In this document: positions 49,354-60,347 of the stretch, piece after piece
How positions within the stretch are numbered: the first letter of the stretch is position 1
Layout of the letters: every line of letters starts with the position of its first letter
NCBI RefSeq assembly: GCF_016907295.1
Contig: NZ_JAFBBR010000001.1
Location: 372,001-436,000 of the forward strand
Direction: 5' to 3'
DNA length: 64,000 bases
From: Microbacterium dextranolyticum
GTDB lineage: Bacteria; Actinomycetota; Actinomycetes; Actinomycetales; Microbacteriaceae
Made by a program: the position numbers and the translations under genes
The notes under the pieces: generated by a model
Database searches by the model: none
What the model was told of the DNA's origin: nothing
The model's input: only the letters and a program-made list of their open reading frames with translations

Positions 49354-49380
49354 ATTGCGCGCAATTCAATTGCGTGCAAT
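49354..49380. promoter_or_regulatory. OhrR operator, two palindromes
   Basis: ATTGCGCGCAAT (49354-49365) and ATTGCGTGCAAT (49369-49380), 15 bp centre to centre, 10 bp before the ohrR start. Confidence 0.7.
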
Positions 49381-49389
49381 GCTTATTGC

Positions 49390-49848
49390 ATGAGCGCTCC
49401 GCACCCCGCCTCGATCGACGACTTCGTGTGCTTCGCGATGTACACGGCCTCGCACGCGACCACGCAGGCCTACCGCGAGGTGCTGAAGCCGTGGCGGCTC
49501 ACCTACCCGCAGTACCTCGCCCTCGTCGTGCTCGCGACGGGGGAGCGGTCGGTCGGCGAGCTCGGCGATGACCTCGCGCTCGACTCGGGCACGCTGTCGC
49601 CGCTGCTGCGTCGTCTCGACGACCGGGGTCTCGTCGCGCGCCGCCGCGATGCCGACGACGAGCGCATCGTGCGGGTGAGCCTGACCGACGCGGGCCGCGC
49701 TGTCCACGACGAGGTCGTCGCCGCCGCCGGATGCCTCGTGCCGGCCTTCGTCGACAGCGGACGCAGCCTCACCGACCTCCTCGACCAGCTCGGTGCCATC
49801 GCCCGGAACATGCGGGCCCTGGCCGCAGATCTCCGCACCGCGGCCTGA
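49390..49848 (+). CDS. ohrR: MarR-family organic peroxide sensor
   Basis: 152 aa MarR fold with winged helix (S-V-G-E-L-G-D-D-L-A-L-D-S-G-T-L-S-P-L-L-R-R-L). Cys14 in F-V-C-F-A-M-Y is the conserved peroxide-sensing Cys of OhrR. It represses itself and ohr until oxidised by organic hydroperoxides. Double palindrome immediately upstream. Confidence 0.92.
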   Translation: MSAPHPASIDDFVCFAMYTASHATTQAYREVLKPWRLTYPQYLALVVLATGERSVGELGDDLALDSGTLSPLLRRLDDRGLVARRRDADDERIVRVSLTDAGRAVHDEVVAAAGCLVPAFVDSGRSLTDLLDQLGAIARNMRALAADLRTAA

Positions 49849-49942
49849 CGGCGTCGGCTGACGCCCCGCCCTCGCTCCCACCGTCAAAAGTCTCGCCGCC
49901 GAAAAAGGCGTCGCCCTCGAACCCTCCACGAAAGGCAGAACC

Positions 49943-50365
49943 ATGGACATCGTCTACACCGCAGAAGCGCTCGCCACCGGCGGGGGCCGCAACGGCCACG
50001 TCCGCACGAGCGACGGCATCCTCGACACGGACGTGCGCGTCCCCAAAGAGATGGGCGGCACCGGCGGAGCCCCGAACCCCGAGCTCCTCTTCGCTGCCGG
50101 CTACGCCGCGTGCTTCCACAGTGCACTGCAGGCCGTCGCCCGCGCGCAGAAGGTCACGATCGAGGGGTCCAGCGTCGGCTCGCGCGTCGGCATCGGCTCG
50201 AACGGTCAGGGCGGGTTCGGTCTCGCCGTCGAACTCGAGGTGAACATCCCCGAGGTCGCCCACGACGTGGCCCAGCAGCTCGCCGATGCCGCGCACCAGG
50301 TGTGCCCGTACTCCAACGCGACCCGCGGCAACATCGAGGTCACCGTCACCGTCGTCGACGACTGA
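49943..50365 (+). CDS. ohr: organic hydroperoxide resistance protein (peroxiredoxin-like)
   Basis: 140 aa Ohr/OsmC fold. Reactive Cys57 (Y-A-A-C-F-H-S-A-L) and resolving Cys121 (H-Q-V-C-P-Y-S-N-A-T-R) are both present, with the conserved Arg21 and Glu47 of the active site. It reduces organic hydroperoxides with lipoyl thiols in the cytosol. ATG 49943 with GAAAGG about 7 nt upstream; no separate operator is seen, so it is probably co-transcribed with ohrR. Confidence 0.95.
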   Translation: MDIVYTAEALATGGGRNGHVRTSDGILDTDVRVPKEMGGTGGAPNPELLFAAGYAACFHSALQAVARAQKVTIEGSSVGSRVGIGSNGQGGFGLAVELEVNIPEVAHDVAQQLADAAHQVCPYSNATRGNIEVTVTVVDD

Positions 50366-50439
50366 TCGCGAAACCCGCGTCATAATGCGCGGCATCCGTC
50401 GTCTCATCGGTGAGAACCGAGAACGAGAGGACGGATGCC

Positions 50440-50547
50440 GTGCGCACGTTCATCACCACCGTGGCGGCCGCCTTCCGCCCCCGCGCCCCGCGGCGCGCGA
50501 CCTTCATCGCCTCGCAGGACTGGCGAGCGGCACGCGCGGTGCGCTGA
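50440..50547 (+). CDS. possible small basic protein
   Basis: 35 codons, GTG start with GAGAGG 9 nt upstream, encoding M-R-T-F-I-T-T-V-A-A-A-F-R-P and a basic remainder ending A-R-A-V-R. Fills the otherwise empty 270 bp between ohr and the racemase gene. Only the ribosome-binding site supports it. Confidence 0.3.
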   Translation: MRTFITTVAAAFRPRAPRRATFIASQDWRAARAVR

Positions 50548-50623
50548 CCGCGGCCCCGCGGCCATGGCCCGGAGCCGTGGCGTGGACGGCACCCCGCGCG
50601 CCGGCGTGCTCGTGAGCGCGGCG

Positions 50624-50629
50624 TAGCCT
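50624..50629 (+). promoter_or_regulatory. -10 element of the enolase-superfamily gene
   Basis: TAGCCT, 6 nt before ATG 50636. Confidence 0.5.
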
Positions 50630-50635
50630 GAGCGC

Positions 50636-51769
50636 ATGCCGATCACCCGCCCCGCTGCACCCGTCCGCCTCGAGGCCGTCGAGCTGCGGGTGCTGCACCT
50701 GCCCCTCGTGTCGCCCTTCACCACGTCGTTCGGCACCGAGAGCGTCCGCGAAGTGATCGTCGTGCGTGCGCGCACCTCCGACGGCGAGGGGTGGGGCGAG
50801 ATCGTCACGCAGGAGTCCCCGCTCTATTCCAGCGAGTACACGCGCGGCGCGTGGGACGTCGCGAACCGCTTCTTGGTACCGGCGCTGCTGGACGCCGGCA
50901 GCCTCGCGCCGGAGGATGTCTCCGGCATCCTCGCCCCGTGCGTCGGCCACCGGATGGTGAAAGCCGGGCTCGAGCTCGCCGTGCTCGACGCCGCGCTCCG
51001 CGCGGAGGACCGGTCGCTCGGCGCCTATCTCGGCGCCGCCGTCGACCGCGTGCCGAGCGGGGTGTCGGTGGGCATTCAACGCGACCCGGCGGCGCTCGTC
51101 GATGCCGTCGGCGGCTACCTCGACGAGGGCTACGTGCGCATCAAGATCAAGATCAAACCCGGCCGCGACGTCGCCGACACCGCCGCCGTGAGGGATGCCT
51201 TCGGCGCCATCCCGCTGCAGGTCGATGCGAACTCGGCCTACACCCTTGCCGATGTCGACACCCTCGCCGAACTGGACCGCTTCGACCTGCTGCTGATCGA
51301 ACAGCCCTTGCAAGAGGACGACATCGTCGACCACGCGACCCTCGCCGCCCGGCTGCGGACACCCGTGTGCCTCGATGAGTCGATCGTGTCGGCGAAGGCC
51401 GCCGCCGACGCGCTGGCGCTGCGCGCGGCATCCGTCATCAACATCAAGGCGGGACGTGTCGGCGGCTACCTCGAGGCCGTGCGTGTGCACGACCTCTGCC
51501 GCGAGGCGGGGGTGCCGGTCTGGTGCGGCGGCATGCTCGAGACCGGGATCGGCAGGGCCGCGAACGCGGCTCTCGCCGCCCTGCCCGGATTCACCCTGCC
51601 CGGGGATGTCTCGGCGTCCGACCGCTTCTACACCCGCGACATCGTCACCGAGCCGATCCGGCTCGAAGACGGCCACGTCCGCGTGCCGACGGGGCCGGGG
51701 ATCGGCATCGAGATCGACCCGGTCGCCCTCGATGACGTCACCGTGGATCGCGTCGAGCTGAGGCGCTGA
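50636..51769 (+). CDS. enolase-superfamily o-succinylbenzoate synthase/N-acylamino acid racemase
   Basis: 377 aa. The catalytic set is complete: Lys pair in R-I-K170-I-K172-I-K, metal ligands D197 (V-D-A-N-S), E222 (I-E-Q-P) and D247 (L-D-E-S), and Lys271 (N-I-K-A-G-R-V-G-G). Such MenC-type enzymes make o-succinylbenzoate for menaquinone or racemise N-acylamino acids. The COG3375-type GNAT nearby and the absence of other men genes favour the racemase role. Confidence 0.88.
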   Translation: MPITRPAAPVRLEAVELRVLHLPLVSPFTTSFGTESVREVIVVRARTSDGEGWGEIVTQESPLYSSEYTRGAWDVANRFLVPALLDAGSLAPEDVSGILAPCVGHRMVKAGLELAVLDAALRAEDRSLGAYLGAAVDRVPSGVSVGIQRDPAALVDAVGGYLDEGYVRIKIKIKPGRDVADTAAVRDAFGAIPLQVDANSAYTLADVDTLAELDRFDLLLIEQPLQEDDIVDHATLAARLRTPVCLDESIVSAKAAADALALRAASVINIKAGRVGGYLEAVRVHDLCREAGVPVWCGGMLETGIGRAANAALAALPGFTLPGDVSASDRFYTRDIVTEPIRLEDGHVRVPTGPGIGIEIDPVALDDVTVDRVELRR

Positions 51770-51788
51770 CCCGGCCTCTCGCTTCTGC

Positions 51789-51851
51789 CGTTCGGAGGCG
51801 CCGCTTCGCGGGTGTCGTCGCGCAGAACCCGCGCATCGGCGCCTCCGAACG
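51789..51851. repeat. long-loop intergenic palindrome (type D)
   Basis: Perfect 15-bp arms CGTTCGGAGGCGCCG (51789-51803) and complement (51837-51851), with an inner perfect 7-bp stem CGCGGGT/ACCCGCG (51807-51813, 51827-51833). It sits 20 bp after the racemase gene and could act as its terminator. Confidence 0.8.
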
Positions 51852-51878
51852 CGCGGGGGATGCCTGTGAGGGCAGCAT

Positions 51879-51898
51879 GCACCGAAACGCTTCGGTGC
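51879..51898. promoter_or_regulatory. LacI operator, site 1
   Basis: GCACCGAAACGCTTCGGTGC, palindromic with one mismatched pair; core matches CCGAAACGTTTCGG. About 220 bp before the discoidin-domain gene. Confidence 0.65.
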
Positions 51899-51999
51899 GG
51901 GCGAGGGGTGCCTTGTTCCTTGTGAAGTCGGGGCACTTCTCATCGGCGGCGAGATGCAGCGGGGTTGGCGGGGGTGGATCCTCTGGCGTTCGACGCTGA

Positions 52000-52019
52000 T
52001 TACCGATACGTTTCGGTAA
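52000..52019. promoter_or_regulatory. LacI operator, site 2
   Basis: TTACCGATACGTTTCGGTAA, palindromic with one mismatched pair, 98 bp before the start of the discoidin-domain gene. Confidence 0.7.
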
Positions 52020-52116
52020 GGCGGGGCATGGATGCCACGTCGATGTAAGCGGGGCCGCAGACCGCCGCACCGCATCTCGCGTTCGAATCGACGACGACCC
52101 AGTGAGAGAAGAGCCC

Positions 52117-55158
<3,042 letters not shown>

Positions 55159-55167
55159 GCGCGGCAT

Positions 55168-55206
55168 CGACAGAGCCCCGAGCCGGAATGGCTCGGGGCT
55201 CTGTCG
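55168..55206 (+). terminator. hairpin terminator of the discoidin-domain gene
   Basis: Perfect 17-bp stem (CGACAGAGCCCCGAGCC and complement) with a 5-nt loop, 10 bp after the stop codon. Confidence 0.82.
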
Positions 55207-55427
55207 CGCGCTCAGCGCGGTCGCCGCCGGTCCCTCGGCAGCGCCTGTCACGCACGAGTGCCTGCCCCCGGCAGCACCCCGCACCTCGGCGGTGCCCGCC
55301 CGTCCGGGTTGCCCGTCTCGCGGAGTGTCCGCGCTGCCCCGCCTGTCACCCGGTGCGGTCGTACCGGCGCCAGATCGGCGACCGTGACGTGTCGGGGCGC
55401 GCGGAGGGCGACCACCCCGGCGAGGCG

Positions 55428-55480
55428 GCACGCAAAGAGGGGCGGCATCGGTGAACCCGGTGCCGCCCCTCTTTGCGTGC
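55428..55480 (-). terminator. hairpin terminator of the glycoside hydrolase gene
   Basis: 24-bp stem with a single G-T pair (55428-55451, 55457-55480) and a 5-nt loop, starting 5 bp after the stop at 55485. Confidence 0.82.
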
Positions 55481-55484
55481 GGTT

Positions 55485-58400
55485 CTACTCGCCGTGCTCC
55501 GCCGAACCCGTCCGGGACGAGCCGTGCGTGGCATCCGCGGTCGCCGCCCGGCGACGCGAGACGCGCAGGACGATGAGGCCCGCCGCGAGCGCGGCCGCCG
55601 CCATCAGCCCCGGCAGCAGCACCGAGAGCAGATCCCCACCGGTCGAGGCGAGACCGTTCGCGCCGGTCGACGTGCCGTTCGAACCCGCCGGGGCGCCCGG
55701 CGTGCCGTTCGAGCCCGGCGTGCCGCCGGTGCCGCCGTCGTCACCGCCGGGGGTTCCGGCCGGCGTCACGGCGAGGCCCGCCTGACCGCTGGCGACGCCA
55801 GAGGTCACGACGACGGTGTGGGCGCCGGTCTCGACACCCGCGGGGATCGTCACCTCGAGATCGAGGGTCCCCTCTGCGGTGGTCGTCGCAGTCCCGAGAA
55901 GGAGCGGGTCGGAGTGCAGCTCGACGCGCACCGGTGTCGACGCGGGCAGCTTCGACGCGTGCAGGGTCACCTTCTCGCCGGCCGCGACGCTGGTCCGCGA
56001 CAGCGTCACCGGCGCGCACGAGGTCGACAGCGCGATCGACTGACCCTCGGTGGCATCGACTCGGTCGCATACCCCGGGCTGGCCCGCGGCATCTCCGGTG
56101 AGTGCGATCTGCGTGCCGTCGATGCCGACCGCGAGCGGGCGACCGAGGTAGTTGAGGCCGCTCACGCCGCCCGTCGCACCGGGCAGCCGCACGAAGGTCG
56201 GCGTCCCCTCGTCCGAGCGGAAGCCGTTGAGGATCCACAGGTTGTCGATGACGTGGGCCATGCCGAATGTGGTCGGGCTCTCGCCGCGCGAGATCGGCTC
56301 TGCGCCGTTCTTGCCGGCCTGGTAGACCTCGCTGAACTTGTGCGTCCGTGTGATGTCGCGGAGCGTCGCCTCGAGGTACACCTGCGCCTTCCGCGTCTGC
56401 CCGTGCTCGAGCAGGCCGTAGGCGATGAACTGGGCATCGGGCGCCTTGAGGGCGTCCGACGCCGTGCCCGCGAACTGCTGCGAGGGGTCGTACTCCTCGT
56501 CGAAGCGCGCCATGATCGCCGCGGTCTCGCCATCGGTGAGGCCGGGAAGGTGCAGGCCGGTGCCCACGTAGTTGACCGTTCCCTTGCGCTGGTCGTACGT
56601 GGCGTCGGGCCGGCTCGTCCAGTAGTACTGCACAGCCTTACCGTCCGGCATGAAGAACCACTCCTGGTACTGCGCGAGGAGGGTGTTCCGCAAGGTGGTG
56701 AAGCCCTCGGCATCCGCATCTCGTCCGAGCACTCGTGCGCTCTGCGCCGCGTACTGCAGGTCGATGGCGAGCGAGTTGACGAACTCGGCGTCGCGCTCAT
56801 CCGCTGCAGACACACCGCCGCCCGGGAAGTGCGAATCGATGTTCCACGCCAGGTGCTCGCTCGACCACGTCATGTGCGCCTTGACGGCGGGGTAGACCTG
56901 CGCGAGCTTCTCGGCGTCGCCGGTCACCGAATACAGCATCCACGCCGTCTGCGCCTTGCGGCTGGGCAGGGACTCGCCGTTCAGGCCGCCGTCGCTCTCG
57001 ACGTCGGCGAGCATGCCGATGAGCGAATCCCAGGCCAGATCGGGTTCGGTGTACGCGAGGTACTGGATGCCGAGCAGCGAATCCCAGCTCGCCGATGCGC
57101 GGTTGCGCGCCGAGCCGCCGTTGTAGGTCGCGGCCTTGCCGGTGGCCACCTGCGAGTGGCTGATGCCGCTCTCGGGCTGCGGCGGGACGACGGTCTGGGC
57201 GAGGGCGACGAACGCCCGGTAGTAGATCGCCCGGATAGCCTCGGGTGAGACGCCGACGGCGTCCACCGCGTGCAGGGAGAAGTCTGTCACGGCAGGAACA
57301 CGGGCGAGGTAGTCGTTCCACTCCTGCGTGCGCGAGTCGAGTGCGGCGCGCACGGCGGAGGTGTCGGTGCCGGCTACCGCGCTCGCCGCCGCGGCGCGCG
57401 CCGGAGCATCGCCGGTGCCGTAGGCGTAGCCGAGCCCGATCGCGCTCTCGCGGTCGGCGGGCAGGAGCGCCAGCCACGTGCGGCTCGACGTCGTCGGAGC
57501 GGTCGTGCCGCCCGCACCCAGGGAAGCTGCCGCGAGCGTGTCGAAGAACAGCACCTGCGCGTCTGCGGGGAACCCGACCGCTCGGGTGAAGCCGTCGCGT
57601 GTCACCGTCAGTGCGCGGCCGGCGGCATCCCACGAGGCCGCATCGGAGAAGTTGCCGGTGAGAGTCGGCGCGCCGCCGCGCAGGCCTGCCGGTGAGACGA
57701 GGCGAGAGACGGTGTCCGCGTCGACGAAGACGTCGCGCGTCGAGTACGACCCCGCATCGCCGTACGTGCCCGTCCAGTCGAGGGACTGCGGGTTCCACGT
57801 GTTTGTCGCCGCGGTGGGGGCCTGCGTCCAGCTGTTCGAGCCGTGGAAGGAGATGCGCGTGAACGTCGCGGAAGTCGGGGTCGGCGTCTTCGTCGAGAAG
57901 AGCTTCACCCCGAAGGTCTGCACTCCGGTCCGCCCCGTCAGCGCGGCGATGTCGTAGCTGAACACGCCGGTCGCGGCGGTGTCGTTCTGGATCGTCGCGA
58001 AGTCACCGGAGCCGTCCGTTCCGGTGAGCTTCAGAGCCCACTGCGACCCGGTGCTGAGAGGTCCGACCGCGAGCGTCAGCACGGGGCTGGCGGACAGATC
58101 CACGGTCACGGTGCGTGCGACCGCGCCGAACCCGTCTCGCGATGAGCTGGTGATCGTCGCCCCGTGCCCGGATGCCGCAGGAGCGATCGTCGCGCCGTTG
58201 TTGGACTGGACGTTCGTGCGCCACGCGCTCAGGTCGGAGAAGTCGTCGACGAAGGCCGGGCGCGCGTGCACCGAGACGGCGCGGAACGTCGCCGCACCGT
58301 TGCCGGACGCGAACAGCTTGATCGTCGCCTTTCCGCTCGGGATGCCCAGCGCCTTGAGGTCGTAGGCGAACGTCCCGGTGGTCGCGACGTCGTTCTGGAC

Positions 58401-59024
58401 GACGATGTCGCCCTTGCCCTCGGGCGCGATCTTCAGCGCCCATTTGGCGGCCGCGGCCACCGACACGAGCAGGACGGGGTCGGTATCAACATCGAGCGTG
58501 AGGTCTCGCCCGACCGCGCCCCAGTCCGTGCCGGGGGCCGGCGTGACGACGCCGCCCTGCGCGGTCGCACTGATCGTCCCGCCGTTGTTGGTGCTCCTCC
58601 AGCGAGAAGAGGTGCCTTCGCCGAACGTCTCGCTCAGCAGCGGCGACGCGTCGCCCTCGTCGTAGACCGGTGGGACGGATGTGGGCGCCTCGCCCTGCGT
58701 GAATGTGTTGCGCACGACGCCATCGGTCGTCCTCTTCTGCTGGTCGGCGTAGAACATCGTGTCCAGACCGTTGTCCGCCTTCGGACGGGCGTCGTCGGTC
58801 TGGCTGTGGCTCGGATTGAGCGCGATCCGGGAATCGGGTTCCGAGATCCAGCGCTGCTGGGCGCTGCTCGAATCGGCGAGGTCGGCCACCGTCACGGGGG
58901 CCGTCGAGGCCGCGTCGGGGGGCGAGGCGGCCAACGCCGTCTGCGCGGGGATCGCCAGCGCGCCGACGGACAGCACAGCGGCGACCGTTCTCGCCGCGAA
59001 GCGGTGGGACGTTCTGTCCTTCAT
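55485..59024 (-). CDS. large sortase-anchored glycoside hydrolase (GH63-like alpha/alpha barrel)
   Basis: 1179 aa. Signal peptide (A-L-A-A near residue 33). Two tandem homologous beta modules occupy about 130-260 and 265-400 (each with W-A-L-K, Q-N-D-x-A-x-T-G-x-F-x-Y-D). An (alpha/alpha)6 region at ~600-1010 has W-D-S-L-L-G-I-Q and A-W-D-S-L-I-G-M like GH63/trehalase-type glucosidases or mannosidases. An Ig-like stalk resembles that of the neighbouring surface protein, and L-A-S-T-G starts near 1125. ATG 59022-59024 with AAGGAAG. Operator at 59076 suggests LacI control. Confidence 0.78.
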   Translation of the reverse strand: MKDRTSHRFAARTVAAVLSVGALAIPAQTALAASPPDAASTAPVTVADLADSSSAQQRWISEPDSRIALNPSHSQTDDARPKADNGLDTMFYADQQKRTTDGVVRNTFTQGEAPTSVPPVYDEGDASPLLSETFGEGTSSRWRSTNNGGTISATAQGGVVTPAPGTDWGAVGRDLTLDVDTDPVLLVSVAAAAKWALKIAPEGKGDIVVQNDVATTGTFAYDLKALGIPSGKATIKLFASGNGAATFRAVSVHARPAFVDDFSDLSAWRTNVQSNNGATIAPAASGHGATITSSSRDGFGAVARTVTVDLSASPVLTLAVGPLSTGSQWALKLTGTDGSGDFATIQNDTAATGVFSYDIAALTGRTGVQTFGVKLFSTKTPTPTSATFTRISFHGSNSWTQAPTAATNTWNPQSLDWTGTYGDAGSYSTRDVFVDADTVSRLVSPAGLRGGAPTLTGNFSDAASWDAAGRALTVTRDGFTRAVGFPADAQVLFFDTLAAASLGAGGTTAPTTSSRTWLALLPADRESAIGLGYAYGTGDAPARAAAASAVAGTDTSAVRAALDSRTQEWNDYLARVPAVTDFSLHAVDAVGVSPEAIRAIYYRAFVALAQTVVPPQPESGISHSQVATGKAATYNGGSARNRASASWDSLLGIQYLAYTEPDLAWDSLIGMLADVESDGGLNGESLPSRKAQTAWMLYSVTGDAEKLAQVYPAVKAHMTWSSEHLAWNIDSHFPGGGVSAADERDAEFVNSLAIDLQYAAQSARVLGRDADAEGFTTLRNTLLAQYQEWFFMPDGKAVQYYWTSRPDATYDQRKGTVNYVGTGLHLPGLTDGETAAIMARFDEEYDPSQQFAGTASDALKAPDAQFIAYGLLEHGQTRKAQVYLEATLRDITRTHKFSEVYQAGKNGAEPISRGESPTTFGMAHVIDNLWILNGFRSDEGTPTFVRLPGATGGVSGLNYLGRPLAVGIDGTQIALTGDAAGQPGVCDRVDATEGQSIALSTSCAPVTLSRTSVAAGEKVTLHASKLPASTPVRVELHSDPLLLGTATTTAEGTLDLEVTIPAGVETGAHTVVVTSGVASGQAGLAVTPAGTPGGDDGGTGGTPGSNGTPGAPAGSNGTSTGANGLASTGGDLLSVLLPGLMAAAALAAGLIVLRVSRRRAATADATHGSSRTGSAEHGE

Positions 59025-59075
59025 CAGTCTTCCTTGTCTGATCGGTGTTCGGCTGCGCGTGACACGTAGCACGAT

Positions 59076-59093
59076 TGCCGAAACGTTTCGGCA
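59076..59093. promoter_or_regulatory. LacI operator, site 3
   Basis: Perfect 18-bp palindrome TGCCGAAACGTTTCGGCA in the divergent region between the glycoside hydrolase and lacI-type genes. Confidence 0.75.
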
Positions 59094-59202
59094 CAATCGC
59101 CACCCTATTGACGGCTCCGCGAGGGTGTCAAGCACTCCGGACGCGCGCCGACGCGGTCTGATCTAATGTCGGAGGAATGACGCCAACCTCCGAGAGGGAT
59201 GC

Positions 59203-60225
59203 ATGGCCGGTCGAGTGACGATCACCGATGTCGCCGCGCACGCGGGCGTCGCCATCAGCTCGGTCTCGAGCGCGTTGAACGGGCGTCCCGGCGTCTCGGA
59301 GCAGACTCGGCAGAAGATCGTCGAGGCGGCCCGTGAGCTGGGCTTCGTTCCGTCTGTGCGGGGCAAGAGTCTCGCCGGCAAGAAGACGTTCGCCGTCGGG
59401 CTCGTGGTGCATCGCGATCCGGACGTGCTCGAGCTCGACCCGTTCTTCGGTGCATTCATCAACGGCATCGAATCGTGGATCGACGAGCGTGATTTCGCGC
59501 TCGTGCTGCAGACGAGTCCGGATGCCGCGGGCACCCTCGAGCGCTATCGACGCCTCGCGGCGGGGCGGCGGGTGGATGGCGTCTTCCTCAACGAGATCGA
59601 GATCGACGACCCTCGTGTGGAGCTGGTGCGCGATCTCGGACTGCCCGCGGTGGGCATCAACCCCGACGCGGGTTTTCCCCTGCCGAGCGTCCGGCAGGAC
59701 CATCGCGCCGGCATCGAGCAGCTCGTCGCCCATCTGGTCGAGCTCGGGCACCGTTCCATCGGCTTCGTCGGGGGGCCCGACCGCTTCATCCACTCGCGAC
59801 AGCGCGAGGCCGCATGGCGGGACTCCCTCGCCACTCATGGGCTCGAGCCCGGGCCGGTGGTGCAGGGGTCCTTCACCTACGAGGGGGGGATCGAGGCGGC
59901 GACCACGATGCTCGCCGCCCGCGCCCGCCCCACGGCCGTGATGTGCGCGAACGATCTGTCGGCGATGGGCTTCATGGCTCAGGCGCAGCACCTCGGCTAC
60001 GACGTCCCGGGTGATCTGTCGGTCTCGGGGTACGACGGCATCCAGCTCGGTGAGTATCTGCGTCCCGCGTTGACCACGATCCAGACGCAGCCGCGCAAGA
60101 CCGGCTGCGAAGCCGGAAGGATTCTGCTCGAGCTCATCGACGGACTGCCTGCGGCGGACGTCGACATCGCTCCGGCCGCTCTCGTGGTCCGCTCGTCGAC
60201 CGGTCCTGCCCGCCCGGTGGGCTGA
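59203..60225 (+). CDS. LacI-family transcriptional regulator of the glycan locus
   Basis: 340 aa. HTH V-T-I-T-D-V-A-A-H-A-G-V-A-I-S-S-V-S-S-A-L-N-G at residues 5-27, then the PBP-like effector domain with I-G-F-V-G-G-P and V-S-V-S-G-Y-D-G near the end. ATG 59203 preceded by GAGAGGG. Four operators with the CCGAAACGTTTCGG core lie at promoters around it, including one between it and the hydrolase, so it probably represses the surface enzymes, the importer and itself. Confidence 0.92.
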   Translation: MAGRVTITDVAAHAGVAISSVSSALNGRPGVSEQTRQKIVEAARELGFVPSVRGKSLAGKKTFAVGLVVHRDPDVLELDPFFGAFINGIESWIDERDFALVLQTSPDAAGTLERYRRLAAGRRVDGVFLNEIEIDDPRVELVRDLGLPAVGINPDAGFPLPSVRQDHRAGIEQLVAHLVELGHRSIGFVGGPDRFIHSRQREAAWRDSLATHGLEPGPVVQGSFTYEGGIEAATTMLAARARPTAVMCANDLSAMGFMAQAQHLGYDVPGDLSVSGYDGIQLGEYLRPALTTIQTQPRKTGCEAGRILLELIDGLPAADVDIAPAALVVRSSTGPARPVG

Positions 60226-60283
60226 GGCCGCCGCCTCCACAACGTGCTCGCGCGAGGGTTGCGCTCCGACGGATCGCATGACA

Positions 60284-60321
60284 TGCTGTCGATAACCGAA
60301 ACGTTTCGGTTATCGACAGCA
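60284..60321. promoter_or_regulatory. LacI operator, site 4 (38-bp perfect palindrome)
   Basis: Perfect over 38 bp, centred on CCGAAACGTTTCGG with flanks GCTGTCGATAA, 27 bp before the binding-protein start. It is longer than a LacI dimer site needs. Confidence 0.82.
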
Positions 60322-60347
60322 GAGTCGCAATCACGGAGGAGAGAAGA

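Larger units (their letters stand above)
51770..52116. other. intergenic region with a palindrome and two LacI operators
   Basis: 347 bp. It contains the type D palindrome and two LacI-type operators, each listed; no gene seen. Confidence 0.8.
55159..55484. other. convergent intergenic region with two terminators
   Basis: 326 bp between two convergent surface-protein genes. Only the two hairpins at its ends are notable; the 220 bp between them show no recognised feature. Confidence 0.8.
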
